From positions 1,922,001-1,986,000 of the forward strand of contig JANFAH010000002.1 of NCBI GenBank assembly GCA_024663395.1: a stretch of DNA of 64,000 bases, written 5' to 3'. Within the stretch, counting starts at the first letter, position 1; each line of letters opens with the position of its first letter. This document shows, piece by piece, positions 1 through 11,088 of the stretch. The stretch comes from Pisolithus tinctorius. Lineage: Eukaryota; Basidiomycota; Agaricomycetes; Boletales; Pisolithaceae. Both the position numbers and the translations under genes were made by a program. Under the pieces are notes generated by a model. That model did not search any database, had not been told where the DNA came from, and saw nothing but the letters and a program-made list of their open reading frames with translations.

Positions 1-1424
1 CAACGAATGGCGATCACGATACAAGGGACTTCGATGAACTACGAACAAAAGACGTGTGGGCGTACAGTGGAGCGAGTACGACGAATGCCGTTCGAACTAC
101 AACAATGGCCTTCGGTGGCAGAAGAGGATGCGCGAAGAGCGGGAGACATTGGGACCATACCAGATGAGCCTGGCGGCTCGATGTTTCATTTTTCGTCCAT
201 AAAGTTTTACTTGTGGCTACGTTATTCTAGGTTATGCGAAGACCTACGAAGCAGGGATAAAGATCGCTTGCCCGGTCGACGAGGTTGCGCACGATGTGTT
301 CGAAGTGACTTGGGTTCATGCACCGAGCCCGAGCGCCCGTTTTTGTCTTTCATTTTTATGACGTTCTACTCATGAATCTACAGGTCTAAGGTACTCAACA
401 AAGTTGAAGTGCAGCCGCTGATATCCAAGGGAAAAGAAGATGGTGCGAGCTCACGAGCAGAGTGCGAAGGCCAGATAATGAAACTCAGGAAGGGGAAATA
501 CGAAGTCCAGGTGCCCTTTTTAGTTTTGATTCGAACACTATCTACTGCGAAATACAGATACCTTAGCACAAAGGAAAAGGCGATCGACAGGGACGGACAG
601 TTCAAAGCCGTCCATCAGTACTTAGAATCAAGACTTCGTCCGCCTGACTACGAGGTCGAAGGCCGACAATCAAGAGTGAAGCAAATTCATGCCTGTACCC
701 ACCGGAGTCGAAGACCTATCTCCGAAGGAGGCTCAAGGATCTATGAAACTAAGGTGACAGGTTTTATTTTACTTCGAGCTTATACTATGTCAAAATGGTT
801 TGTTTCTAGCAGCAAAAAAGTAGTGAATGAAGACGGGCGACTCGAAGTCGCTCGGCGACACTTAGCACAAGGGCTTCGGCCACCAGATGAAGTACCGGAC
901 GAAGTATGAGAAAATCAAGTGCGCGCATGCACAGGGAGTCGAGGCTGTGAAAATAGGAATGGGACAAGTGAACGAGGCAAGGGTCCTGGTGAGCGTGTCA
1001 ATATATAGTTTTCTTTAAAATGAGTTTTGCTTCGAGCGATGTCGTTCAACCGAGTCGTGCTAACCTTCGGGTGATTCTACTCACCCCGGCTTATAGTTTC
1101 GAGTTCCATTGTTTTTCTTGGTGCTAAATCGTCTTAAGGACGAGCAGTAGTCGAGAGCACATATGCGTATAAGGATAGTAAATACACGACTGATCGAGGT
1201 TTGTTTTAGGTACATATATATGTCTTTGAGCTGCCTCGTAGAGGGCCAGCATCCGCTGTACCAGCCGCAGAGCTGCATTACACTCTGTTACTGTTTCGCA
1301 CAAAGACTGTGCCTCGAAGAGCTGTCGTTGACTCGCTCTGCACTCGATTTATTACTCACTTGTTCGCTTTCCTGGAGATTATCTCCGTCGTCTTTTGGTT
1401 CGAGGTTTGAGCTTTGAGAGGAGT

Positions 1425-1502
1425 GTTCGAGAGGCCAGGGTGTGTGTTCGAGAGGCCAGGGTGTGTGTTCGAGAGGCCAGGGTGTGTGTTCGAGAGGCCA
1501 GG
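1425..1502 (+). repeat. 21-bp tandem repeat, about 4 copies
   Basis: The unit GTTCGAGAGGCCAGGGTGTG(T) recurs at 1425, 1446, 1467 and 1488, the last copy partial. The homologous stretch of the other copy (around 52515-52555, opposite strand) has only about two degenerate units, so the array expanded in this copy. It lies between the coding-like modules and the LTR. Confidence 0.9.
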
Positions 1503-1760
1503 TGGCGCTCTGTAGGCGGAAAGGGTTGTGTTCGAGGGCGAAAGGTTTTGAGGATGAAGAGGGTTGTTCAGCGAGATCAGGAGCGTGTTTTGGGAAGGAA
1601 GGGGGTCATGTTCGAGTAGTGAGGAGGTTAGGGGCGAAGAGTTGTGTTTGAAGGGCATGAGGATATGTGGTGAGGTCGAGGGAAGCAGATGCGAGGATGA
1701 GGATGTTCGTGCGAGGAGGAGAGCGACCGAGGACGGTCGAATTCTAAACCACCCCTCGGA

Positions 1761-2227
1761 TGTAGGGAACGAGTTCGAGTTCCCTAGGAGAATCCGTCTT
1801 GGTCAGGAGTTTAGGGGTGGAAGGACTTGTTTTATTTCTTGCCTTTGTTTTTGTGTTTGTACCCCTGGACTTGGTGACGAGCAGCCGCGTCGCTGACTAA
1901 GCGCGTGTGCTGTGTTCGCGCGAGTTCAGTTTACCATAAGAACGAAGTACATGTCACAGGCCCTCAGTAGTAGGGTGATTTAGTCTCGCATTTCGGCGAG
2001 TTTTCGAAGTTAGAATTATTACTTTGGGGAGTACCCAAAGTGCCAGGAGGACTGGCAAGAGTATTAGACAGGCACAGCTAAGTATCTTTTTTCTAGTTCG
2101 CATTTTTTACTTCTTTACTACACTTCTTTCTCCAGAGAGAACCTCCCTTTTGGGTTGAGAATTATACTCGCCCATCATTACTGACTATTACCATTATAGG
2201 TACATCTAAATTTTACCAATTCCTACA
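1761..2227 (+). repeat. 3' LTR of non-autonomous element copy A
   Basis: It begins TGTAGGGAACGAG and ends AATTCCTACA, the TG...CA form expected of an LTR. It aligns in reverse complement with the 361-bp LTRs at 51897-52257 and 58468-58828 but is 467 bp long. The extra length lies around 1980-2090 (CATTTCGGCGAG to TAAGTATC), absent from the other two. This copy is also more diverged, so it is older or from another subfamily. Confidence 0.85.
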
Positions 2228-4600
2228 GCACGTCTCAATGAAATTCACTGACACCGCAGGGTCAGTGTCAGACGATCTAGCTAGCTGTTGTTGACACTCG
2301 ACATCCCCAAAGTCGACATCGATGCCGAAGCTTGTGACTCCGGGTGGCTTACCCGAGGAGGAGACGGTGTGCCGGTCAGGGCAGTTGCGGGACATGTGCC
2401 CCGCCTTGTGGCAGATGAAGCACAGGCCTTCTGCTTTGTGACGCTCCTGCTCTTCCTTGCTCAGTCGCGGAGTCTCCCACTTTCTCTTCTCTTGGCGTTT
2501 CTCTCACCCTCTGTCGTGTCCGAGTGGTTCAACGGTAGACGTCTCTTTTCAGTGAGTGTCTCCCCCGTACTTTCCCCTTCAGCAGCATTTTCTTCCTTTC
2601 CTCAAAGTCTCCGGCTCACCTGCTGTTACGGCCGCGCTGTCAACAGTACGTCCTTTGCTTCTCTGATGTCGTGGTCATCTAACATAGTCCCCTGTGATAG
2701 ACTGTGCGATCTCAAGGATTTTGGCGGCAGCAACAACCTTCTTCAAGGTTGAGACCTCAGGGTTCAATTTTTCCTTCCACAAGTCACACTGGATTTCCTT
2801 GCGCAAGCCCGACCAAAATTTGTGGACTTTGGTACGTTCATCCATTTCTCCAATCATTGTCCATATCTCATTCAATTCGAAGAGATAATTTTTTACGGTT
2901 TTGGAATTCTGATAGCACGACTGGAGTTTTCCCCGCTGACGCATCCTGAAATCAATTGGGAAGCAGTAGTTAAACAACTCTGTGAAGAAATCTGACAATC
3001 TCCACTTGTAGGGGTCACTGGATACTTCGTGTATGTAAAATTCATAAGCCTTGCCCGTCAGGTAATGCGATAGGATGAACGCGTGTTTCTTAGGCACCAA
3101 GTTCCTGTCTTCGACATATGCCATCCCTTCTGTCACGAAATGGTGGAACGCGTGTGGGTTATCTGACCCATCATATTTCATAGGAGGTATGGGTTTTATC
3201 GTCGTCTTACGGCGTGACTTTGATCTCTTTTTAGATTTGCGCGGTCCCCGACTGCGACCTTTATGTTGTTTGGATCACCCTCTTTGATGACGTTTCCGAC
3301 TACTCGATGATCTCCTGGAGCTGGATGATGACTTGCTGGAGCTCGAAAGTGAGTCGCTTGAGGTCGACAAGGAATTGTCATCACTCGAGTCCAAGGAACC
3401 AGACGATCTCGAGCTGGAGTCGCTGTCCGACGATGAGCTGTCATCAGAGCTGCTGGAGCTAGGTTTGTCTTTGTCCGAGCTTTCGTCACTAGAGGAGTTG
3501 TGACGACAATGAGACCTTCCCTTTCCTTTCTTCGATCTTTTAGATCGTTTCTCGTTCTTATTTATGTGTTTAAACACAAGGCCGATGTAACTCTTGGGAT
3601 CCACCTGTTTCGCGGGCTCCATCGCCCTAGGTGTCTTCTGATGTTCTCGCCGCTTATGGTCCTGGCAGACGACCTTGTCCACCATTTCCCTTACTGGGTT
3701 TGGGATGACCTTTGAGGGCCTTGTCATAGTATTCTTATCTTTTCTCTTATTGTCTGACTTATTCCTTCTTGCGGAATTTTTGACAGGTGTGCAGTCTGAG
3801 TCTCGACACTCGTCATCAGTGGTTGTCACACCACTCTTAGTATTCCTTTTCTTAGACGGGCCCAGGATCTTGCTCTCGCTTTCGCGTGCGAGTCTATTGG
3901 CAGTATTCCACGATGCATATGCCGCACGTTGCGCGTCCAGGTCCAATTCACTGTCGCTGAGGCCTAATCCTCCCCAATTCCTGGGATCTGGGCCCTTACC
4001 TTTTTTGCCTTTGGGGTAAGTCTCCGAGTCAGACGTGCTGTTGTCCCGGGTATTTCTTTGTACTGACAAGGACCTTCTTCCGATCCTCTCTCTCTCTTCC
4101 AGCATCAGATGTCTCTCGGCCTCCTTGACGGCTCGTTCTTGCTTGGGCCTGAGCTTTTCAATATTGCGTTTTTCGCACGACTTCTTGCACACTACCATGG
4201 TCCATGACCACTGGTCGTCAGGCTCTACTTCAGCCTCGCTCGCTATCCAAGGGGAAGGGGCATTGATTTCAACGTCACCGAGTGAGTCTACTACACTGTG
4301 AGCGGGTACCGTCGCTCTAACAGTATGTACTTTAGTAGCCTCCGGGAACTCGAAAGCTCCAGGGTACACTGGCGAGGTCATCCTCGAGCCGTAAAGGTCA
4401 ATGGTCGCACATTCAGGCACTGGGCTGTTGCTTCTGGATCCTGAACGGACCACGTCGCTGTACTTCCACACAGTGCTGGTCTTGGGTTTCTCAACAGAGG
4501 TGGTATCGCGACTCCTGACTGGAGTCAGTTTTGATAGCGGAGTTATGTCCATGGTTTCAGCACCAGGCTGGGCCATCGGGCTAGGGGGTAGAGATGCCAC
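2228..4600 (-). pseudogene. Decayed Gypsy-type gag with zinc knuckle
   Basis: Read on the minus strand from an ATG at 4600, a serine/arginine-rich N-terminal half (to about 3275) is followed in the same frame by a retrotransposon capsid-like region (about 3181-2675). Beyond it is a CX2CX4HX4C zinc knuckle (CFICHKAGHMSRNC, about 2430-2380). Premature stops at 3275-3277, 2675-2677 and further downstream are all TGA in an otherwise coherent frame. No protease or polymerase follows because the LTR element ending at 2227 interrupts it. Gag would form the nucleocapsid shell of the retroelement particle. The family differs from the gag at 39674-40363 and from the chromovirus gag at 51149. Assignment to gag is firm from the knuckle; the precise clade is not. 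Confidence 0.8.
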
Positions 4601-5005
4601 TCGAGTTTGTGTGGCTCAGTGTAAGTTGTATCGCATTTTAGGCACTTCAATGATTTTTGACATGATACTCACTTCTTTTCTTTACGAGGGATCAGCTCGC
4701 AAATTGGGAGGGAGGTATCTGGTGGGTGTTATAATCGAGGTTGTTTAGACCGGTATATGCCGGATAAAAATGTGTGACTCCAATGCGAAGTTTGGGACTT
4801 GCAATGTAGGCACAGTAGAACTTCCTTAGACACGCTACAGGTTATCCAGATGTTTGGGTCTGTATTCGTTGTAGGGAAAAGAAGTCCCGTAATCTACGTT
4901 TTACAAGCCTTTTTATACGGTAGACGGTAGGCACGAAACGTGTCAACATAGATGAGCGGGACGAACAGGATCAACAAAAACTTATGAGAACTAAGTGAAT
5001 CTGTC
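4601..5005. other. No gene seen upstream of the gag relic
   Basis: I find no coherent reading frame, repeat pair or LTR boundary here. The 5' LTR of the gag relic was sought and not recognised. Confidence 0.5.
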
Positions 5006-5512
5006 ATGGAACAAATAACGCATGAGAAAACACAACCAACGTCGGGCCGAAACCCTACACAAGGCCCACGCTTCTCGTACGCCGCAGCCTCGTGCCTTCT
5101 CTCTACTGATAAGCGCTTCCCCAGTTCTTCAAGTTGTGCGACTCACTCAAGCAGCAAAGCCCAATTTCCTCTCGCCTTTCCAACCAACTTGCGCATTTCG
5201 CATCTATTGGTGAGTTCCTATCGGACCATCGTTGTATTGTGCATTGAACTACGTGTAACCTTATCTACAGTTTGAGCTTCGTACAGACACCCAAGTTACC
5301 TGCTCGAGACTTCGTGTCATTACTGTGGGTTCTTTTGCACTGCTTGGTTAGCCTCGCTGATTTGAGCAACGTTCAGCTGACACTCAATATTGTTCACCGG
5401 GTTTCTTTCCCGTTTCCCTTACTGTCCCTGTCTTGTTGCAAGTGATCACCGAACCTAGCGCGAAAGCAGAACCATTTCCGTGGTGTATATCATCCCGGTG
5501 TAACGACATTCA
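5006..5512 (+). promoter_or_regulatory. Duplicated 5' region of TPR-HET gene 1 with a 5'-UTR intron
   Basis: From about 5020 onward this matches 20280-20751 upstream of the second TPR-HET gene. Both contain a GT-AG segment, GTGAGTTCCTATC to TATCTACAG at 5210-5270 (61 bp), with conserved ends and diverged middle, as expected of a spliced 5'-UTR intron. The start region TCAATGGCTTCAAC is the same in both copies. Transcript structure is inferred, not observed. Confidence 0.6.
5210..5270 (+). other. Predicted 5'-UTR intron, TPR-HET gene 1
   Basis: Donor GTGAGT and acceptor CTACAG are conserved with the paralogue (20442-20504, 63 bp), while the interior varies. Length and signals fit basidiomycete introns. 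Confidence 0.6.
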
Positions 5513-8500
5513 ATGGCTTCAACGGACGACGTTTCCCGCAAACGAAAAAACTTGGAACGTTATCCTCCAGGGGAAGATGGCCGGGATGGTGCCCTCTTCG
5601 GCCTGGCGTATGCACTCTATGAGAGATACCAAGCAGAGTGTAAAATCGACGACTTGAACGAGGCAATCGATTTGCTCCGTGCTGCTTTGGAACTCCGACC
5701 AGTCGAAAACGAGAGGGGTGATCAGTCCGTGTCACTCTTCAACCTCGCTCTCTATCTTTCAAAGAGATATGACGAGCAGGGGGCATCCGGCGATTTGGAC
5801 AAAGCCATCTCGCTTGGACGTGCAGCACTAAAGCTCCGTCCACCAGGGCATCCCAATCGTGGTGACACTCTCGACATTCTCGCCATCTTCCTCAAGTGCA
5901 GGTTTGACAAACAGGCTGCAATCTGCGACTTAGATGAAGCCATCTCGCTCTCATGTGCAGCACTAGAGCTCCAACCACCAGGGCATCCTCGTCATGACAA
6001 CATTCTCCACAATCTCGCCATCTACCTCATATGCAGGTTCGACAAACAGGCTGCTATCGGCGACTTGGAGGAAGCCATTTCGCTCTCACGTGCAGCACTA
6101 GAGCTCCGTCCACCAGCGCATCCTGATCGTGAGGCCACTCTCTACGATCTCGCCTTCTGCCTCGAGAGCAGGTTTGACAAACAGGGTGTCATCGACGACT
6201 TGGATGAAGCCATCTCGCTCTTACATGCAGCACTAGAGCTCCGTCCACCAGGGCATCCTGATAGTGAGGCCACTCTCTACGATCTCGCCTTCTGCCTCAA
6301 GAGCAGGTTTGACAAACAGGCTGCCATCGGTGACTTGGATGAAGCCATCTTGCTCTTACGTGCAGCACTAGAGCTCCGTCCACCAGCGCATCCTCATCGT
6401 GATGCCACTCTCGACAATCTTGCCACCTACCTCAAGTGCAGGTTCGAAAAACAGGCTGCTATCGGTGACTTGGATGAAGCCATCTTGCTCTTACATGCAG
6501 AACTAAAACTCCGTCCACCAAGGCGTCCTCGTCGTGATTCCACTTTCGACAATCTCGCCACCTACCTCAAGTGCAGGTGTGACAAACAGGCTGCCATCGG
6601 CGACTTGGACGAAGCCATCTTGCTCTTACGTGCAGAACTAAAACTCCGTCCACCAGGGCATCCTCTTCGTGATGCCACTCTCTACGGTCTCGCCTTCTAC
6701 CTCAAGAGCAGGTTTGACAAACAGGCTGCCATTGGCGACTTGGACGAAGCCATCTCGCTCTTACGTGCAGCGCTAGAGCTCCGTCCACCAGGGCATCCTC
6801 ATCGTGATGCCACTCTCCACAGCCTCGCCACCTACCTCAAGTGCAGGTTTGACAAACAGGCTGCCATCGGCGACTTGGACGAAGCCATCTCGCTCTTACG
6901 TGCAGAACTAGAGCTCCGTCCACCAAGGCATCCTGATCGTGATGCCACTCTCGACAATCTCGCCACCTACCTCAAGTGCAGGTTCGACAAACAGGCTGCC
7001 ATCGGCGACTTGGACGAAGCCATCTCGCTTTTACGTGCACAACTAAGGCTCCGTCCACCAGGGCATCCTGATCGTGATGCCACTCTCTACGGTCTCGCCC
7101 TCTACCTCAAGAGCAATTTTGACAAACAGGCTGTCATCGGCGACTTGGACGAAGCCATCTCGCTCTCACGTGCAGCACTAGAGCTCCGTCCACCAGGGCA
7201 TCCTGATCGTGATGCCACTCTCCACAATCTCTCCATCTACCTCAGGTGCAGGTTCGACGAACAGGCTGCAATTGGCGACTTGGACGAAGCCATCTCGCTC
7301 TTACGTGCAGAACTAGAGCTCCGTCCACTAGGGCATCCCGATCGCGGCAAATATCTTTACCACCTCGCTTGCGACCTCTGGACAAAGTTTCAAAAACAAG
7401 TTGACATGCCTGGGTTGCACGGTGCGAATTCCCTTAATCAAACCGCGTCGGCGGACCATCCAACAAGCACAGCTGATCTCGCATCCTCGCTTCTCGCACT
7501 TTCACTCCACCTCTGGGACAGGCTCGAGAAAGAGGCTGCAATGACTGCCTTGGACGCTGCTATTTGCTGTACAACGTATGCTCTGGAACTTCGGTTACCA
7601 CGAGACTCCCATTACGAGGGAGCTTGGGTTCAGAGGCCAGCCCAGGGCACTGGCTCAAATGAACCTATCGTACTTGGTCGAGAGATAGACAATCTAGTCG
7701 CTCTGGTCAATTACTTTGTGGGGCATAGATCTGGCAATCACCACGCAATTGTCGGTCTGAACGAGGACATAACACTGTGTCGATATGTATTGCAATCCTT
7801 CCCGACTGACCATCCCGGTCGTGCTTCGCCCCTGCATAGCCTGGCACAGTGTCTAGCGCACCGGTTTCGTCAACAACCCGCCGCAGCGGATCTGGACGAG
7901 GCTATTGCTCTTGAGCAAGAAGCCCTGGAGTTACTCCTACCTGAAGACCCGGCTTACCAGGCGTCTCGACGCTGTCTTACAGCCTGCCTCCAAATGAAAT
8001 CCAATCCACAAGCTGCCATGATGTCCTCTGATGCCCCAAGTGTTACCCTCTTTGACGTTAAGCAAGTCATCCGTAACGTTGCATTTGAAACCCTCAAAAC
8101 TACCCCGACCAGGCTGCTGTACACACCTACTGGCATCTTGTGCAACCGTGATGCGCAGGTATCACATTTTATGAACAGTCAACAGTGCAAACAGCTGGTG
8201 TCACTATGCACAACACGCGACCGGGACCAGCAAATGCATTTCATTCATACTAATGTCCCGAAACACTTCCAGTACGCCACGCTTTCGCACCGCTGGGATG
8301 AAGATGCAGAGCCATTTTTGCGTGACATTGAGGGCCGCCCAATATATGGCATGTCAGCCAAGGGGGGCTTTGGAAAGCTCCAAGCCTTCTGTCGTGTTGC
8401 TTTGGAGTGGGGTTACTTATGGGCATGGAGCGACACGTGCTGCATCGACAAACACAGCAGTGCCGAGGTGCAAGAAACGATTGGATCAATGTTTGCGTGG

Positions 8501-9682
8501 TATCGACAGTCCGCCTTGACCATCATACACCTTGCTGATGTTTCTGATACCGGCTCGTTTGAGTGCAGCGAATGGTTCAAGCGTGGGTGGACCCTCCAAG
8601 AACTACTGGCTCCCAAACGCATACTATTCTACACCCAAAACTGGTCACTTTACAAGAACCTGGCGTCTTCGAACCATAAAACCGATGTCGCTGTGCTGGA
8701 AGAATTAATGATGGCAACTGGGATAGAGTCCCGATTCCTGTCCGACTTTTATCCTGGCATGGATGACGCGCGCTCGAGACTACAATGGTCGTCTTTGTGT
8801 CGAACCACGCGGCCTGAGGACATCGCCTACTCACTTTTCGGGATCTTCAATCTTCACCTTCCTGTTCTGTATGGTGAATCTGCTGAGAAAGCGCTTGGGC
8901 GTCTCCTGGGCGAAATCATTTCGCAGTCTGGGGATGTCTCAGTTCTGGATTGGGTTGGGGAGGTGTCACCATTTCATAGCTGTTTCCCTGCTCACATCAC
9001 CTCATACCAAATGCTACCGTTACCTCCAGCCCAACCTAACGCAGATGAACAATCATTGACAATGAGTTCGCAGTCTATGTTACCATTCGGAGTACTGCAA
9101 TGGTTGCGTGGCTCACTCACTACGTCGCACTTCCCTCAGTTTCTCAGCCGACCCCAATCACCGTCAGGCACTGCCCAGCGTTTTCCGGCGATCCCGCTGC
9201 ACACTCCAGATTCATACGCACCACGCGACGTGTACGACTTCCACTCGCTCACTAGGGTGCCCCTTCCACGTTTTCTCAATCCCCGTCTCATATTACCATG
9301 TATTGCCCATTGTGTCACAGTGGTTCATCTGAAAGGGTCAGATCCATCGGCACCGATTTACACGTATAACATCCAGGCATCCGGTCTGAGGCCACTTGAG
9401 ATCACACTGCCAAACAAGCTAGAAGATGAAATGCGGTCGCAAGGTTCTCTGCAACTTGTTCGCCCTTGGCACTCGAAGTTGCCTGGTTCATCCGCCGAAC
9501 TAGATGCCGTGACTGAAGAACAGCTGCTCTCTACACTTGAAAGACCATTTAACGCTCTTCTGTTGAGTCAACTACCTCATGACGAGCACAGAAGGATCGC
9601 GTCTTCTATTCGCATTACTGCTCAACCCATAGATCGGGCCAGCATTCTGAAAAGCAAAACCCGGATATTCAATATTGTCTAG
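5513..9682 (+). CDS. TPR-HET protein 1 (1389 aa), heterokaryon-incompatibility-like
   Basis: Single uninterrupted frame of 1389 codons; the ATG at 5513 is conserved with the paralogue. Residues about 40-626 are 13 consecutive TPR-like units, 45 codons (135 bp) each except a 47-residue first one, with consensus around DLDEAISLLRAALELRPPGH and nearly identical at DNA level. Further degenerate TPR-like sequence follows (about 740-830). Residues about 920-1120 form a HET domain: YATLSHRW, WAWSDTCCIDK, WFKRGWTLQELLAPK, then RPEDIAYSLFGIF and LYGES. HET domains trigger cell death on non-self recognition in fungi, and TPR arrays bind ligands or partners. No NACHT or NB-ARC ATPase is visible. This 45-residue TPR type is, from family knowledge, more often joined to CHAT peptidase domains. 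The role in allorecognition is inference; the domain calls are firm. Confidence 0.92.
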   Translation: MASTDDVSRKRKNLERYPPGEDGRDGALFGLAYALYERYQAECKIDDLNEAIDLLRAALELRPVENERGDQSVSLFNLALYLSKRYDEQGASGDLDKAISLGRAALKLRPPGHPNRGDTLDILAIFLKCRFDKQAAICDLDEAISLSCAALELQPPGHPRHDNILHNLAIYLICRFDKQAAIGDLEEAISLSRAALELRPPAHPDREATLYDLAFCLESRFDKQGVIDDLDEAISLLHAALELRPPGHPDSEATLYDLAFCLKSRFDKQAAIGDLDEAILLLRAALELRPPAHPHRDATLDNLATYLKCRFEKQAAIGDLDEAILLLHAELKLRPPRRPRRDSTFDNLATYLKCRCDKQAAIGDLDEAILLLRAELKLRPPGHPLRDATLYGLAFYLKSRFDKQAAIGDLDEAISLLRAALELRPPGHPHRDATLHSLATYLKCRFDKQAAIGDLDEAISLLRAELELRPPRHPDRDATLDNLATYLKCRFDKQAAIGDLDEAISLLRAQLRLRPPGHPDRDATLYGLALYLKSNFDKQAVIGDLDEAISLSRAALELRPPGHPDRDATLHNLSIYLRCRFDEQAAIGDLDEAISLLRAELELRPLGHPDRGKYLYHLACDLWTKFQKQVDMPGLHGANSLNQTASADHPTSTADLASSLLALSLHLWDRLEKEAAMTALDAAICCTTYALELRLPRDSHYEGAWVQRPAQGTGSNEPIVLGREIDNLVALVNYFVGHRSGNHHAIVGLNEDITLCRYVLQSFPTDHPGRASPLHSLAQCLAHRFRQQPAAADLDEAIALEQEALELLLPEDPAYQASRRCLTACLQMKSNPQAAMMSSDAPSVTLFDVKQVIRNVAFETLKTTPTRLLYTPTGILCNRDAQVSHFMNSQQCKQLVSLCTTRDRDQQMHFIHTNVPKHFQYATLSHRWDEDAEPFLRDIEGRPIYGMSAKGGFGKLQAFCRVALEWGYLWAWSDTCCIDKHSSAEVQETIGSMFAWYRQSALTIIHLADVSDTGSFECSEWFKRGWTLQELLAPKRILFYTQNWSLYKNLASSNHKTDVAVLEELMMATGIESRFLSDFYPGMDDARSRLQWSSLCRTTRPEDIAYSLFGIFNLHLPVLYGESAEKALGRLLGEIISQSGDVSVLDWVGEVSPFHSCFPAHITSYQMLPLPPAQPNADEQSLTMSSQSMLPFGVLQWLRGSLTTSHFPQFLSRPQSPSGTAQRFPAIPLHTPDSYAPRDVYDFHSLTRVPLPRFLNPRLILPCIAHCVTVVHLKGSDPSAPIYTYNIQASGLRPLEITLPNKLEDEMRSQGSLQLVRPWHSKLPGSSAELDAVTEEQLLSTLERPFNALLLSQLPHDEHRRIASSIRITAQPIDRASILKSKTRIFNIV
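5630..7395 (+). repeat. 13-unit 135-bp coding minisatellite (TPR array 1)
   Basis: Units recur with a strict 135-bp period (for example GACAAACAGG at 6311 and its GAAAAACAGG counterpart at 6446). Differences between units concentrate at a few codons, notably just before TLxxLAxYL and in the xxRF end of each unit, while the DLDEAI core is almost constant. Such high internal conservation allows rapid change by unequal exchange. Confidence 0.9.
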
Positions 9683-10729
9683 GTAGCCATGGCATTATGA
9701 TATCTGGTATCGACATCCACATTGTCCTATTGTCCTGCCATTTACTTTTTGTTCTCCTTCGTCTGGTCATATCTTGTAGGAGTGCATGCATATACATGTC
9801 CAGTGAATCCCAGTCTGACTTGTCGCGTTCGCGTCGTCGTTGGCCGGATTGGCAGGCAGACCTGTAACTGACGGCCTAACGGGGACGGCTACGGAGTACA
9901 CGAATTCTGCATTGTAGTAAAATATTGCAGGTGGACCCATAAATACATACGAACCGAACGCTGTAAGGAGCCCTTTTTGACCTTTGGAGCGCAAGTTGGC
10001 AATGACACAGGTAACGATGATTTATTATGTAGGTCTACCAATGGGGCAAATCTCAACTTAGGAACATGCTATTCTTTGGATTAGTATACATGCATGTTGC
10101 ATTGCGTGTGGCATTCATCTACATTGCAAGATTTCAGCAGAGGCCGAGTACATTTGAGACTGCCCTGTGATACTGTGCCATCGTTGAAAGGCCACATTGT
10201 GAGCTAGGCATTTAATTCACCACATTTGTATTTGGATGTACTCCTACGTATGACGAGACGAAGGGGAAAAATCAGGCAAGTGGAAGGCCATGTGTGCACA
10301 AGGAAAACGTGCATTCCAGTATCGATCAAAGTGCAAGAACAAGGCACACGAAGTAACACGCGAAACGGAGTGACCAAGTGGATGTCGATACCAGATCAGT
10401 GTGCGCGCCCGGCCTGTACATCTGTGAAAATATAATAGAAGTATAGATATGCACAATATGGAAACAGGAAACAACACATAAAAACGAAAGAACATACATA
10501 GTCGGAAGTAGGAAGGATGTGCATGGAGGGCGCATGACTAGCGATGCGATTGGTCGGTCTTGAGCACCACGAGAGCAAAACTATACATGCGGAATTTGAG
10601 TCGGAGGATAAGGAAAGGCCCGCTATACTGACGGCATCCTCGCCGGTTTCGCTCGCTAGGTACGAACCCCAGGAATAAATAGACGATTGCATACACAGCC
10701 CTCCGGGCGCCCCTGGACGCCACAGGAGC
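9683..10729 (+). repeat. Downstream flank of the segmental duplication, copy 1
   Basis: The sequence after the stop codon matches 24517-25400 downstream of the second gene, with small indels, so the duplication extends about 0.9-1 kb past the genes. Part of it (about 10240-10729) is also present inverted at about 18950-19400. I see no convincing gene. Confidence 0.75.
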
Positions 10730-10735
10730 AAGCAC

Positions 10736-10952
10736 TATGGAAAGCCGGACAATCATGCTCGAATAAGGAAAGTCCAACGGCAAAATGCCCAACTCAAAAT
10801 GGAAATGGCCGACGGCGGACCTTGACCACTCCAAGTACTTTTTTTTTTTTGCCATTGTCGTAATGAAAAATGAAAAAACACGTTTGTCGAAGTACTTTTT
10901 TTTTTTTTTGCCATCGTCATAATGAAAAAAGAAAAAACCCCTTTGTCAAACT
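10736..10952 (+). repeat. Left terminal inverted repeat
   Basis: Inverted match to about 12335-12580, holding two 57-bp subrepeats starting at 10833 and 10890. Confidence 0.85.
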
Positions 10953-11070
10953 TGTGACTGCATTTCCTACGTATCTATAATTGCAGTGTTAATGCCGTCT
11001 CCTTATCATAGCCAACAAGAAGTTCCCCTCAGCAACAGACCTGTCCTAGCTCAACCGCCCCCCCGAAATA

Positions 11071-11088
11071 TCACGTGACGTCACGTGA
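11071..11088. promoter_or_regulatory. 18-bp perfect palindrome of two E-boxes around a CRE core
   Basis: TCACGTGACGTCACGTGA is a perfect palindrome: CACGTG, TGACGTCA and CACGTG overlapping. It lies inside the TIR element and is bracketed by ACCGCC (11054-11059) and GGCGGT (11095-11100). CACGTG is a bHLH site and TGACGTCA a bZIP (CREB/ATF) site. Function is inferred from the motif only. Confidence 0.5.

Larger units (their letters stand above)
1..2227 (+). mobile_element. Non-autonomous LTR element, 3' part (copy A, truncated by window edge)
   Basis: The segment matches, in inverted orientation, the left part of the element at 51897-58828. Shared parts include the peptides read at 409-909 (against 53065-53640), the region with short tandem repeats near 1425-1502, and the terminal LTR. 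It contains intron-like segments such as the one ending TTCTAG just before 230 and another ending CTACAG near 383. No reverse transcriptase or integrase is visible. The 5' part lies outside the window. Unlike the second copy it has no ERG26 fragment. The right end abuts a decayed Gypsy gag at 2228, so it apparently inserted there. Confidence 0.8.

Noticed and set aside
1425..1502. Regular short repeats resembling a CRISPR array
   Set aside because: The repeats are contiguous with no spacers, in a eukaryotic transposon.
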